Shown here: one piece after another, positions 25,269-34,477 of the stretch
How positions within the stretch are numbered: the stretch's first letter is position 1
Layout: the number at the start of each line of letters is the position of its first letter
NCBI GenBank assembly: GCA_047602645.1
Contig: JASGGU010000009.1
Span: 1-64,000, forward strand
Length of the DNA: 64,000 nucleotides
Direction: 5' to 3'
Source of the DNA: JAEYFP01 sp047602645
GTDB lineage: Bacteria; Bacillota; Clostridia; Lachnospirales; Lachnospiraceae
Notes under the pieces: model-generated
Databases searched by the model: none
What the model was told of the DNA's origin: nothing
Seen by the model: only the letters and a program-made list of their open reading frames with translations
Made by a program: the position numbers and the translations under genes

Positions 25269-25532
25269 CTATTCGCCAAGACCATTTTCAATTGCCTCTA
25301 CCAATGTCTTTAAGGCTTCCCGTTCATCTTCGCCTTCACAGACAAATTCAACCTCATCTCCGCATTTCACACATGCGCCTAAAACGCTCAGTACACTTTT
25401 GGCATTCGCCGTATTTTCACGAAAATTAAAAGTGATCAAAGACTTAAACTGCATTGCTTCCTTGCAGAGGATTCCAGCCGGTCTTAAGTGCAAACCCGTA
25501 GGATTTTTAATTACCACCTTCTGGCTTACCAT
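25269..25532 (-). CDS. ptsH: Phosphocarrier protein HPr
   Basis: HPr passes phosphate from enzyme I to the sugar-specific PTS components, and when phosphorylated on serine it drives catabolite repression in Bacillota. The 87-aa protein has the phosphorylatable His15 in GLHLRPAG (with Arg17) and Ser46 in AKSVLSVLG, both at the canonical positions. The Leu after His15 and the Cys residues near 54 and 57 differ from the usual sequence, so it may be a Crh-like or specialised paralogue. The ATG at 25532 follows GGAGG by 10 bp. No ptsI is adjacent; the gene follows glmM and has its own promoter. Confidence 0.87.
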   Translation of the reverse strand: MVSQKVVIKNPTGLHLRPAGILCKEAMQFKSLITFNFRENTANAKSVLSVLGACVKCGDEVEFVCEGEDEREALKTLVEAIENGLGE

Positions 25533-25581
25533 ATTGTAACGACCTCCATTCATTATTCATTGCGGTTCAGCCGCTGTTACG

Positions 25582-25610
25582 ATTATAGCATTCTTTGTAC
25601 ATAATCACAA
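25582..25610 (-). promoter_or_regulatory. Sigma-A type promoter for the HPr gene
   Basis: Minus strand: -35 TTGTGA (25605-25610), 17-bp spacer, -10 TATAAT (25582-25587), about 50 bp before the HPr start. Confidence 0.7.
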
Positions 25611-25656
25611 GCATTTTAGGAATTTTTATACTTTTTTTATACATTTTGACAATTAC

Positions 25657-27006
25657 CTAAAATACTACATTCTGAATCAGCTCCGCAAGCTTCTTTGCTT
25701 CTTCTTCGATCACCCTTTGATCCTTGCCCTCAATCATGACCCTGACAAGCGGTTCCGTACCGGAAGGACGGATCAATACCCTTCCCTTTCCGGCAAACTC
25801 TTTCTCCAGCCGTTCAATCTCTCTTGCGATTTCGGGATACTCCATAAATGTTTCCCTTTTATGAACCGGCACTTTTGCATTTACAAGGGCCTGCGGCAGT
25901 ACTTCCATAATCTCTTTCAGCTTAGAAAGCGGTTTTTTACTTTCTACAAGCACCTCTAACAGATGCAGTGCGGAAAGGAGGCCGTCTCCCGTCGTATTCT
26001 CATCCAGAAAAATAATATGACCAGATTGCTCTCCGCCAAGATTTGCTTCAATTTCAATCATCCGCTCGAGCACATAACGGTCACCGACCTTGGTCTGATC
26101 AATCTTGATTCCCTTCTCCTCACCCATCAAAAAGAAACCCAGATTGCTCATGACAGTCGCTACAATCGTATCATTTTTCAACTTTTTCTTTTCTTTCATA
26201 TAGTATCCGATGATCGCCATAATTTCATCACCGTCCACCTTGTGTCCGTTTTCGTCTACGGCAAGCAGTCGGTCGGCATCTCCGTCAAATGCAAGGCCGA
26301 TTTCCGCCTTCTCATAAACGACCCGCGCCATCAGTTCCTCCAAATGAGTCGATCCGCAGTTCGCATTAATATTAGATCCGTCCGGATTGTTATGAATCGC
26401 GATAACATCTGCACCCAACTCCTTCAGTGTCTCGATTGAGGTATAATAGGAGGCTCCTTCGGCACAATCCACCACAATTTTCACCCCGTTCAGATCCACA
26501 TTTACCGCTTTCATTGCATGATTGATATATTCCTCTCGCGCGTCCGTACGGTATTTGACCTTGCCGACACCTGAACCGATCGGAACCGGGAGCGAATCCA
26601 TACCGGACCGGATGATAGACTCAATTTCATCTTCAATCGCGTCCGGAAGTTTATAACCCTCTCCGTTAAAAAATTTGATTCCGTTGAACTCCACCGGATT
26701 ATGGGAGGCAGATATGACCACGCCCGCGTCGACCTTATACTTTCGCGTCAGGTAAGCGACTGCCGGCGTAGGCAGAATTCCTACAAAAACAGCATTCGCT
26801 CCTACAGAGCAGATACCGGCCATCATCGCATTTGCAAGCATGTCACATGAAATTCTTGTATCGCAGCCGACCATAATCGTCGGTTTATGGGAATTATGCT
26901 TTGTAAGCACGTAAGCACCCGCCTGCCCAAGCTGCATCGCCAACAGTGGACTTAATTCCGTATTTGCAACTCCTCTGACTCCATCCGTACCAAATAATCT
27001 GCTCAT
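25657..27006 (-). CDS. glmM: Phosphoglucosamine mutase
   Basis: GlmM interconverts glucosamine 6-phosphate and glucosamine 1-phosphate on the way to UDP-GlcNAc and peptidoglycan. The 449-aa protein has the active Ser101 in VISASHNP, the metal loop FDGDADR, the sugar-binding GGEQSGH and the phosphate-binding RPSGTEPLVRV. It is the third gene of a cdaA-cdaR-glmM operon, with 1 bp between it and cdaR; this order is conserved in Bacillota, where GlmM and CdaR can modulate the diadenylate cyclase. Confidence 0.97.
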   Translation of the reverse strand: MSRLFGTDGVRGVANTELSPLLAMQLGQAGAYVLTKHNSHKPTIMVGCDTRISCDMLANAMMAGICSVGANAVFVGILPTPAVAYLTRKYKVDAGVVISASHNPVEFNGIKFFNGEGYKLPDAIEDEIESIIRSGMDSLPVPIGSGVGKVKYRTDAREEYINHAMKAVNVDLNGVKIVVDCAEGASYYTSIETLKELGADVIAIHNNPDGSNINANCGSTHLEELMARVVYEKAEIGLAFDGDADRLLAVDENGHKVDGDEIMAIIGYYMKEKKKLKNDTIVATVMSNLGFFLMGEEKGIKIDQTKVGDRYVLERMIEIEANLGGEQSGHIIFLDENTTGDGLLSALHLLEVLVESKKPLSKLKEIMEVLPQALVNAKVPVHKRETFMEYPEIAREIERLEKEFAGKGRVLIRPSGTEPLVRVMIEGKDQRVIEEEAKKLAELIQNVVF

Positions 27007-27007
27007 G

Positions 27008-28348
27008 TTATTCTTCTCCTATGATTTCTGTTCCATTTTCCGTCGTCCCGAGAGCCGAGTCGATCGGATTCAAAATCACTTCCATAGTAACCGGACTTGT
27101 TTCTGAGATTCCGGACGGCAACGTAAATTTTACAAGTCCGTCATTGGAGCCCGCATAAACAGTTCCTTCCTCCGGTGTGTCTCCCTCCGGCATTCGCGGC
27201 GACATCGTACTTGCATCAATGACACCTGTCACAGTCGTACCGTCAAGCTGGGTGAAAACATCCCCAAGCCCCTGCACCTCAATTAGCTTCAGCCCGCCGA
27301 TATCCACGAGAACAGCCGTGTATCCCTCCGGTACATTTTCGATCGTAATGTTTGCTGTAGGAACATCAATTTCTCTCCTTTGCAGGCTGCCGATATAAAC
27401 GGTTATCGTCACATTTCCATCATAATTCGGATCGGCAAATGTCACTCCCGACGGGAGATAATCTGTCAGATCAATGGTGACTTTCACATCCTGTGAGGCA
27501 CCCGCAATCGAAATCCGTTCGGCCGGTATGGACAGCACGCTCATATTGTTAAAATGACTGCCTTCACCCGCAATTACAACAGTGGAAGGACTGATTTCTA
27601 CAACTCCTGTTGCACCGTAGCCATCTGCCGCCGTACCCGAAACCGCGTAAGCGAGCGGAATTTCCTTAGTTTCCAATATTTGCACATCCACATGGACATC
27701 TGTCACACTGCTTCTCAGCATTTCATCCTCAATCAGATCACCAGACGCATTATATAGATTTACGACAGAGCTTGTCGAGATGTCATTGCGCATTCCGGTC
27801 ACATCAACAACCGCCTTAGCTGCAGCGATCTTTGAAACAATAGAGGCCGGACCTGAAACCGACAGCATATTAATGGCCGGCTCCACTGTCCCGACAATAT
27901 AGCCTGAATTCGGACTCCCCGTTGTTGTCACCGTGATTTCAAACTGCTTTCTAAGCAGATCCTCGATCTGCACCTTTAAGTTCTTTGTCCGCGCAGTAAT
28001 TGATTCAATCCTGTCCGAATATCGGGTTGCACGCACCTCAATAACGACCGTATCCATAAAGGTCATATCCTTCATATCGGCTGTTGCTTTAATATAATCC
28101 TTACTCATTTCCTCAATGACAGAACGCTTTGCCGATACAACAACGGAAATCGTGTCACTGCCATCCAGTATTTCATAAGTCTTTCCCTCGCTCGTAATCG
28201 CGTCCCCGTTTACTACCTCCACCGGAATACCACTGTATGTCTTGCTGATAACCGGATCATCCACATTCACGACAATCAGCCATAAAAACATCGCCGAGAG
28301 CACAGAAAGAATCTTCAGGCCGATGTTATTTGTCAGTTTGCTTTTCAT
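27008..28348 (-). CDS. cdaR: CdaR/YbbR-domain regulator of diadenylate cyclase
   Basis: CdaR is a membrane-anchored extracytoplasmic protein that modulates CdaA and so c-di-AMP levels. The 446-aa product starts with a short cytoplasmic stretch (MKSKLTNNIGLKIL), a single membrane helix (about 14-33), then several YbbR repeats outside the cell and a Gly/Thr/Glu-rich tail (from about 420). The ATG at 28348 is the likely start; an upstream extension to 28390 is also open. It overlaps the end of cdaA by 23 bp, showing coupling. This is the YbbR protein, unrelated to the PucR-type transcription factor also called CdaR. Confidence 0.92.
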   Translation of the reverse strand: MKSKLTNNIGLKILSVLSAMFLWLIVVNVDDPVISKTYSGIPVEVVNGDAITSEGKTYEILDGSDTISVVVSAKRSVIEEMSKDYIKATADMKDMTFMDTVVIEVRATRYSDRIESITARTKNLKVQIEDLLRKQFEITVTTTGSPNSGYIVGTVEPAINMLSVSGPASIVSKIAAAKAVVDVTGMRNDISTSSVVNLYNASGDLIEDEMLRSSVTDVHVDVQILETKEIPLAYAVSGTAADGYGATGVVEISPSTVVIAGEGSHFNNMSVLSIPAERISIAGASQDVKVTIDLTDYLPSGVTFADPNYDGNVTITVYIGSLQRREIDVPTANITIENVPEGYTAVLVDIGGLKLIEVQGLGDVFTQLDGTTVTGVIDASTMSPRMPEGDTPEEGTVYAGSNDGLVKFTLPSGISETSPVTMEVILNPIDSALGTTENGTEIIGEE

Positions 28349-29219
28349 TCTTCGACCTGCCTTTCCAAAATTTAAATTTCTTATCTTCAATCACTTTATT
28401 TTGTATTAACTGCAATTTTTCACGCAAAATATCTGCATCCACATTTCTGAACAGCTCGCCGCCCAAAGCAATAGATACTCTGCCTGATTCCTCCGATACA
28501 ATAATTGTAAGTGAATCCGTCACCTCCGAGATGCCGACACCCGCGCGGTGTCTCGTCCCAAGCTCCTTACTCAGCTCCATATTATCGGAGAGAGGCAGAT
28601 AACAAGTGGCGGAAACAATCCTGTTTTCACGTATCACAACAGCTCCGTCATGCAGCGGAGTGTTGTGTTCAAATATATTGATCAATAGCTGACTGGAAAC
28701 AACAGAGTCAAGCATAATGCCCGTACGTTCATAATCAATCAGCGGATCATTCTGTTCTATTACGATGAGTGCGCCGGTCTTTGCTTTGCCCATTTCAAAA
28801 GAAGCCCGAATAATCTCATTGATGGTCTTATCGCTGAACAGCTCCCCCACCACTCTTGTATTATCGAACTGAAAGAGAGCCGTCAGCATATTCTTTCGTC
28901 CAAGCTGCTCCAGCGCCTTGCGGAGCTCCGGTTGAAACACAACAACCATTGCTGTCACTGCAACACTGAATACATTCTTCGTAATCCAAAGGATCGTTGT
29001 CATGCTGAAAATTGCCGCAACAAGAACAAATAGAAGGATGACAATGACACCCTTCATCAACGACCATGCCTTTGTATTTTTGATCCACACAAGCACATGG
29101 TAGACAAGAAAGGAAATAATAATTATTTCCACAACATCCGTCCACATAATGCTGGGCATGGATATCCATGTTAAATACCGTCCCGAAAATGTAGTGATTT
29201 TTTCAATTAACTGTCCCAT
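28326..29219 (-). CDS. cdaA: Diadenylate cyclase CdaA
   Basis: CdaA makes the second messenger c-di-AMP from two ATP, controlling potassium and osmotic balance and wall integrity. The 297-aa protein has three N-terminal membrane segments (about 28-47, 55-73, 78-95) and the DAC domain with the catalytic DGA at 191-193 and RHR at 223-225. The charged tail after 275 is usual. It heads the conserved cdaA-cdaR-glmM block, preceded by two unknown membrane-protein genes on the same strand. Confidence 0.97.
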   Translation of the reverse strand: MGQLIEKITTFSGRYLTWISMPSIMWTDVVEIIIISFLVYHVLVWIKNTKAWSLMKGVIVILLFVLVAAIFSMTTILWITKNVFSVAVTAMVVVFQPELRKALEQLGRKNMLTALFQFDNTRVVGELFSDKTINEIIRASFEMGKAKTGALIVIEQNDPLIDYERTGIMLDSVVSSQLLINIFEHNTPLHDGAVVIRENRIVSATCYLPLSDNMELSKELGTRHRAGVGISEVTDSLTIIVSEESGRVSIALGGELFRNVDADILREKLQLIQNKVIEDKKFKFWKGRSKNEKQTDK

Positions 29220-29259
29220 TCAAACTCTTCCTAAATCTAATTCAATCTTATTTTTAACT

Positions 29260-30207
29260 TCAGTCCCTGGTTGGATTCTTCTGCGGATTAATTCTCTTGA
29301 CCTTTACCTGCGGTACTTCTAAAGAAAGCTTTGGAATTGCCTTCACGTAGTAATAATATTCATCATCTTCAAACTGTACATACTCTGTCCTTGAATAATC
29401 CACATTAAAGATAAAAAACTGCAGAATTAAAACAAACAGTACCGACACCAGCATTCCAAAAACAGCACCCACCACACTGATATCCGCATCCATGGACAGA
29501 CTGCCGATTAATACAATCAGCAGGTTTACAATCGCACCGGCACCAAGCGCAAGCCGCCAGGAGTAATTCATCGACAGGCGTTTGATCATATAAACAAGGA
29601 CTACCGTAACTGAGAATGCAACAACCATCAGAATCATCGTCTCGTTCTTGATCAGACTGTCAATTACATACTTAAATCCGGACATCGCATTTTCCGCTTC
29701 ATCACTGCCCGAAAGCTGTTCGGAATTGTTCTTCACATAATTTAAAATATAATAAACGACAACCCCGCAGCTTACCGAAATACAGGAAAGCGGACCGCCT
29801 ACAAATCCCATGGACAATGGCACCACATAAGGAATCTTCAGGGCAAAGCATAATGGGGTTAAAAGCACCGCTATGGAATCCTTCGGTGTAAACCGAAAAT
29901 ACAACACAAACATCAAAAGAAGTACAAGACCTACAACAATGGCGCATTCCAATGAAAGAGCGTACATATGCAGAACGATGAACAGTGCCGCCAACAGGAT
30001 CATCACATTCAGCGGCAGAAACGAACTAAGCAAGGCAACAATTAATACTATGGCGGGATTCTTTAATTTATTCATAAACCCCACACTGCTGTTGATGATA
30101 ATTAAAGTAAGCAGCATCGTCAGAAATTTTAAAACCGGGGTAATATATACTTCAAAACGAGCATAAATTTTAATTAATTGTTCCTTTATAACAAGTAAAT
30201 TTGTCAT
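29260..30207 (-). CDS. Polytopic membrane protein of unknown function, upstream of cdaA
   Basis: A 315-aa protein with eight or so hydrophobic segments and a short basic tail (PQVKVKRINPQKNPTRD). No known family was recognised. The ATG at 30207 has GGAAAGGAT upstream; the longer reading from 30234 lacks support. It lies 40 bp before cdaA and 30 bp after another small membrane-protein gene, so it is probably part of the same transcript and may be linked to envelope or c-di-AMP functions. Confidence 0.7.
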   Translation of the reverse strand: MTNLLVIKEQLIKIYARFEVYITPVLKFLTMLLTLIIINSSVGFMNKLKNPAIVLIVALLSSFLPLNVMILLAALFIVLHMYALSLECAIVVGLVLLLMFVLYFRFTPKDSIAVLLTPLCFALKIPYVVPLSMGFVGGPLSCISVSCGVVVYYILNYVKNNSEQLSGSDEAENAMSGFKYVIDSLIKNETMILMVVAFSVTVVLVYMIKRLSMNYSWRLALGAGAIVNLLIVLIGSLSMDADISVVGAVFGMLVSVLFVLILQFFIFNVDYSRTEYVQFEDDEYYYYVKAIPKLSLEVPQVKVKRINPQKNPTRD

Positions 30208-30237
30208 CGTTTCCGATCCTTTCCAAAATACCATTTC

Positions 30238-30651
30238 TTAAACGCGCGGTGACTGGCGCCTTCCTTCACTTTCGTAAAGTGCATGCAATTCACGAAGCTG
30301 GATGCTGTAAGTCCGCAGATGGCGCTTCGCTTTGTTGTAGCGATAAGAATATACAAAATAAGAAATCAACAAATAAACTGCCAAAACAGCCGCATAGCGC
30401 ACTAATAAATCCTGGCAGAACGCAACAATATCCATCTTGTAAAAGTCTGTTAAAAATTTTTCCAAATCATATAAAATATACATCACTACCGCAACCGCAA
30501 AACCAAATGTGGCATAAAGTGCGGACTTCAACACCTGAAAGCTGATATAATCCCCTCTGAAATAGCCGCTAACAGATATATCCTTCTTCCCTTCCCGCTC
30601 TTCAAATGCCGCCATACGGGTCATTAACCTGATTCGTTCTTCATTTAACAT
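30238..30651 (-). CDS. Small membrane protein of unknown function
   Basis: A 137-aa protein with a basic, charged N-terminal helix (ERIRLMTRMAAFEEREGKK), two hydrophobic segments (about 42-60 and 82-103) and a charged C-terminal helix (RYNKAKRHLRTYSIQLREL). AAGGA precedes the ATG at 30651. It lies between the yvyF-like gene (29 bp) and the 315-aa membrane-protein gene (30 bp). No family recognised. Confidence 0.65.
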   Translation of the reverse strand: MLNEERIRLMTRMAAFEEREGKKDISVSGYFRGDYISFQVLKSALYATFGFAVAVVMYILYDLEKFLTDFYKMDIVAFCQDLLVRYAAVLAVYLLISYFVYSYRYNKAKRHLRTYSIQLRELHALYESEGRRQSPRV

Positions 30652-30680
30652 AATCTATAATCCTTAATCATACCTATCAT

Positions 30681-31100
30681 TTAAAAATCACGGCTGTCCA
30701 GAAAACGCATCTTCGGATTATCTCTTAAATCCAACTTTTTCTGCTGTGTTTTTAATTCCGGCTTTTTTACGGCATTGGTCAATGTATTTACCATCTCATT
30801 TTTACACTTTTCACAAAAACGTCCTGACCTGATCAATGTACCGCAAGATTCACATTCAATTCCAATCGTAGAGCCTTCGGCAAATACAAGCCGCTCTTCC
30901 CTTACCCATTGCCTGATCTGGCCTTCTTCAACATCACAGGCTTCGGCGACCGCCATAATGGAAGTGTCCTTGCTTGTCTGCACATACTGCTTTACTTCCT
31001 GAAACTTTGCCTCTAATTTTTCTCTACAGGCGGGGCACACCGGCTGTCCGGCAATGTAATTAAATATTTTCCCGCACATTCTGCAATTTCTAACATTCAT
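30681..31100 (-). CDS. yvyF: YvyF-like flagellar-operon protein with zinc finger and MerR-like helix-turn-helix
   Basis: A 139-aa protein matching the YvyF/TIGR03826 type. It has an N-terminal zinc knuckle (CRMCGKIF, then CPAC), a short helix-turn-helix-like part (VAEACDVEEGQIRQWVREERLVF) and a second zinc ribbon (CESCGTLI, CEKC). AGGAGG precedes the ATG at 31100. In Bacillus yvyF follows comFC and precedes flgM; here it also follows comFC, by 11 bp, but flgM does not follow. A regulatory role in flagellar or competence expression is assumed from the family. Confidence 0.82.
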   Translation of the reverse strand: MNVRNCRMCGKIFNYIAGQPVCPACREKLEAKFQEVKQYVQTSKDTSIMAVAEACDVEEGQIRQWVREERLVFAEGSTIGIECESCGTLIRSGRFCEKCKNEMVNTLTNAVKKPELKTQQKKLDLRDNPKMRFLDSRDF

Positions 31101-31111
31101 AGCCGTCCCTC

Positions 31112-31831
31112 CTAAAAAGCCTTTCCAATACTTAATACGATAAAATATATATTTGTGATACCTGCTTGCCGTAAGCATCGTGCGGCTGCGTTTATCGTAC
31201 TTCCCGTCGTATAAATGTCGTCAATCAATATGACTGACTTTAATTTTACATCATTTCTCTCTATTTTGAAAGCCTTTTTCAAATTATTTTCACGTTCAAA
31301 TGCATTTAGATTCTTCTGTACTGCCGTTCGTTTAATACGCTTCATAAAATTTCCATAAGAGGGAATTCCTGTTAGTTTTTGGAGCTCCTTTGCTATTAAT
31401 TCTGCTTGGTTATAACCTCTGCCGCTCAGCCTGCTTTTATGTAAAGGAATCGGGATTAATGCCTGCGCATCCCATTTCCTGATTTTTCCTCCCAAACACC
31501 TTTCTATCTCCTGCGCATAAAACCCGGCATATTCCTGCCTGCCGCCGTACTTGAACCGGTAAATACTTTTTTTCATGACCTCATCGTAAACAAAAACAGC
31601 CCTGCCCTCTGTAAAGTCCTGTTCTTTTCCCTTACACTCCCTGCAATATTCCTCCTCATCCCGTCTGACTGGTTTTCCGCATTTTATACAATACGGTTCT
31701 GTCACAAAAACCAACCGCCGTTCACAATCCGCGCAGATCCGACGCCCCGCCGGCACAATGATTTCATGGCAGACCGGACATCTCCTCGGAAAGAGCATAT
31801 CCTGCACTGTTTCAAAAAATCTGATCCTCAT
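31112..31831 (-). CDS. comFC: ComF-family protein (ComFC), phosphoribosyltransferase-like
   Basis: ComFC is needed for DNA uptake during transformation. The 239-aa protein has an N-terminal four-Cys zinc site (CPVC and CADC at about 18-38), another pair CIKCGKP and CREC, and a C-terminal type I phosphoribosyltransferase domain with the PRPP loop VILIDDIYTTGSTINAA. It overlaps the end of recD2 by 20 bp and is followed by yvyF. Whether the organism is naturally competent cannot be judged here; the partner comFA was not seen. Confidence 0.92.
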   Translation of the reverse strand: MRIRFFETVQDMLFPRRCPVCHEIIVPAGRRICADCERRLVFVTEPYCIKCGKPVRRDEEEYCRECKGKEQDFTEGRAVFVYDEVMKKSIYRFKYGGRQEYAGFYAQEIERCLGGKIRKWDAQALIPIPLHKSRLSGRGYNQAELIAKELQKLTGIPSYGNFMKRIKRTAVQKNLNAFERENNLKKAFKIERNDVKLKSVILIDDIYTTGSTINAAARCLRQAGITNIYFIVLSIGKAF

Positions 31832-34052
31832 CCTGTTCTCCGTTCATTTCCTTTAATCTCCCGGCAAGGCTTGTGAAACGCTTCTGCTCGTCGGCATTTT
31901 CGATCATGCGCCAAATCTGATCCTCACTCCCGATCAACGTCACGCATTTTCGCGCACGCGTAACGCCCGTATAGAGCAGATTCCGATTAAACAGCATCCG
32001 CGGTCCGTTCAAAAGAGGAATAATGACTGCAGGATACTCGCTTCCCTGTGATTTGTGAATCGTTACCGCATAGGCCAGCTCCAGTTCCTCAAGCTGAGCA
32101 AACGGATACTGCACCTGCCGGTGTTCCTCGTATTCGACCGTCATCAGCTCCGTATAATGATTGATGGACTTGATGATCCCCATGTCACCGTTAAAAACAC
32201 CCAGGCCCTTATCAATCGGGATGCCTTGCCTGCTGCAGATTTCCCATTCCACCTGATAATTATTTTTGATCTGCATAACTTTGTCACCCTCGCGAAAAAT
32301 CATATCTCCGTATTCTTTTTCTTCTTTTTTATGATCGGGCGGATTCAGATATTTCTGCAATATCGGATTTAGCGTTTCGACACCGAGCATTCCCTTGCGC
32401 ATCGGAGTCAGCACCTGAATGTCATATGGCTTTGCATGGACGTAGCCGGGCAGCTTCTCCTTGATCAGCACAATTATATTTTTCATGATGATGTTGACAT
32501 CATCCCGCTTCAAAAAAAAGAAATCTCTGCTCTTATTGTTGAGCACAATCGGCTCTCCGTTGTTAATTTTATGCGCATTGACAATAATATCGCTCTGCTC
32601 TGCCTGACGGAATATTTTTTTTAGCCGAACGATCGGAAAACAATCCGATGCAATCATATCTTTTAATACAGAACCGGGGCCGACAGATGGAAGTTGGTTT
32701 GTATCACCGACAAGAACAAGCCGGGTTCCAACGGAAATTGCCTTTAATAGCGCCGCAAACAACGGCAGATCCACCATTGACATCTCATCGATGATGATGA
32801 CATCGGCTTCAAGCGGATTTTCCTCATTTTTTTCAAAGGAATAGCCCCTGTTCTCTGTTTCCGGCATCTGGTTCAGCTTCAGCATCCGCTGAATTGTCGA
32901 AGCCTCATAGCCGGTCGTTTCTGTCATACGTTTCGCAGCTCTTCCGGTCGGTGCGGCAAGCAGAATGTCAAGCCCCTCCGTCGCAAAATATTTAATCATC
33001 ATATTAATCGTTGTGGTTTTCCCGGTTCCCGGTCCGCCTGTAATGACAACAACACCGTTCTTTACCGCCTTCACCACTGCGGAAAGCTGAAGTTCCTCCA
33101 AATCAATCCCCGCAGCCTCCGTCAACCGCTTCAGCTTTTTCTCAATTTCATCCTCACTTTCCTCCGAGACCACGTTGAGATCAAGCAGAAGTCTTGCGCA
33201 GTTCAATTCCATATAATAATAGCTATTGGCATAGACGAGAAAATTCCCGTCCTGCTCCCGAATTACAAGCTTTCTGTCCATGGCAAGGTTTGAGGTCTGG
33301 CTCCAAACAGGCTCCCCGGATACCTGCAAAAGCTCTGATGCTCGTTTGAGCAGCAGTGCCTTCGGAAGGTAACAATGCCCCTCAGATATGGCACTCGACA
33401 GCACATATAAAATCCCGCTCCTGATTCGGTAATCGGAATCCGTATGAATGCCTACATGCGAGGCGATTTCGTCAGCGATACGAAATCCGACACCATTAAT
33501 ATCCTCGGCAAGCAGATATGGATTTTCCCGGATAATGGTATAGGTTTCGAAACCATACTGTTGATAAATTTTGACGGCAAGCGTATTGGAAATACCATAT
33601 TGCTGCAAAAATACCATGATTTTCCTTAAATCCTGCTTCTCTATGATTTGCATGGCAATTTCACGCGCTTTTTTATCACTGATGCCCTTCACTTCTGCCA
33701 GCCGTTCCGGCTCCTCTTCTATGATGCGAAAAGTCTCGTCGCCAAAAGCGCGTACGATTCTGGCTGCCAACGCGGAGCCGACTCCCTTGATCGCACCCGA
33801 GCCGAGATAACGCTCAACTGATGCCGTGTCCTCGGGCGCCTTGATCTCATAGCTTTTAACGGAAAACTGCTCTCCGTAAACCGGGTGTGTAATAAATTCC
33901 CCTGTCAGCTCCACATTTTCTCCTTCGTCGGCATAACGAAACGATCCGATGCACGTAATTTCCCGCGCTTCGGATACAAGATTTAACACCGTATAACCAT
34001 TTTCATCATTTCTATACACAATATGCTCGATATAGCCCTTAACCGTATCCAT
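31812..34052 (-). CDS. recD2: ATP-dependent RecD2-type DNA helicase
   Basis: RecD2 is a 5'-3' superfamily 1B helicase that works outside RecBCD in replication-fork and repair processes. The 746-aa protein has the N-terminal OB-like and helix-hairpin-helix region (about 1-250, with ERYLGSGAIKGVG), Walker A GGPGTGKTTTINMM, Walker B IIDEMSMVD, VGDTNQLPSVGPG and the C-terminal AVTIHKSQGSEYPAVI motif. The start at 34052 follows GGAG by 6 bp; an ATG at 34064 is the alternative. It begins 74 bp after the flagellar flgJ-like gene and overlaps comFC. Confidence 0.95.
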   Translation of the reverse strand: MDTVKGYIEHIVYRNDENGYTVLNLVSEAREITCIGSFRYADEGENVELTGEFITHPVYGEQFSVKSYEIKAPEDTASVERYLGSGAIKGVGSALAARIVRAFGDETFRIIEEEPERLAEVKGISDKKAREIAMQIIEKQDLRKIMVFLQQYGISNTLAVKIYQQYGFETYTIIRENPYLLAEDINGVGFRIADEIASHVGIHTDSDYRIRSGILYVLSSAISEGHCYLPKALLLKRASELLQVSGEPVWSQTSNLAMDRKLVIREQDGNFLVYANSYYYMELNCARLLLDLNVVSEESEDEIEKKLKRLTEAAGIDLEELQLSAVVKAVKNGVVVITGGPGTGKTTTINMMIKYFATEGLDILLAAPTGRAAKRMTETTGYEASTIQRMLKLNQMPETENRGYSFEKNEENPLEADVIIIDEMSMVDLPLFAALLKAISVGTRLVLVGDTNQLPSVGPGSVLKDMIASDCFPIVRLKKIFRQAEQSDIIVNAHKINNGEPIVLNNKSRDFFFLKRDDVNIIMKNIIVLIKEKLPGYVHAKPYDIQVLTPMRKGMLGVETLNPILQKYLNPPDHKKEEKEYGDMIFREGDKVMQIKNNYQVEWEICSRQGIPIDKGLGVFNGDMGIIKSINHYTELMTVEYEEHRQVQYPFAQLEELELAYAVTIHKSQGSEYPAVIIPLLNGPRMLFNRNLLYTGVTRARKCVTLIGSEDQIWRMIENADEQKRFTSLAGRLKEMNGEQDEDQIF

Positions 34053-34080
34053 TTTCAGCTCCATTATTATGCAATAAAGG

Positions 34081-34117
34081 AAATGAGTCAAAATGCACTT
34101 GCCATTCCGACTCATTT
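34081..34117 (-). terminator. Likely terminator of the mbl-flhO-flhP-flgJ operon
   Basis: A 9-bp inverted repeat AAATGAGTC/GACTCATTT (34081-34089 with 34109-34117) lies just after the flgJ-like stop codon. On the minus strand it is followed by a U-rich but not uniform tail (CCTTTATT). Readthrough into recD2 is possible. Confidence 0.5.
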
Positions 34118-34126
34118 TCTTCTTTA

Positions 34127-34468
34127 TCATTCATAATTTCGTTTCATTTGTTCATATAACATTTGAGCCAAACCGTTCTCCTGCTGTGAAGAAGCACTCT
34201 TTGCATATTCCGTCATGAGGTTCCCCTCATAATAATCAAGCAGTGTTTTGTTTGCTCCCGTACTTTCCTCGGCCGGTACGATGCTTTCCTTCATGTTCTT
34301 AAACACCTGCTCAATGAAATATGCTTCAAATTCTTTACAGACACTCATTAGCTCTTCATCAGTAGCCTTGGACAAATCGGATTTCAGTGTTTTTTCCACC
34401 CCGCTCGTCGCGGAAGAGGTCTGCCCTGCTGTATCCAGATAATTATTATAGATTGAACTGATCTCCAT
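34127..34468 (-). CDS. Flagellar rod-binding protein (FlgJ N-terminal domain type)
   Basis: A 113-aa protein matching the rod-binding domain of FlgJ: CKEFEAYFIEQVFKNMKESI and the C-terminal YAKSASSQQENGLAQMLYEQM are typical. It lacks the muramidase domain found in enterobacterial FlgJ, as is common in Bacillota. It helps assemble the flagellar rod through the wall. AGGAGGG precedes the ATG; the gene follows flhP by 9 bp. Confidence 0.87.
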   Translation of the reverse strand: MEISSIYNNYLDTAGQTSSATSGVEKTLKSDLSKATDEELMSVCKEFEAYFIEQVFKNMKESIVPAEESTGANKTLLDYYEGNLMTEYAKSASSQQENGLAQMLYEQMKRNYE

Positions 34469-34477
34469 GAAACCCTC

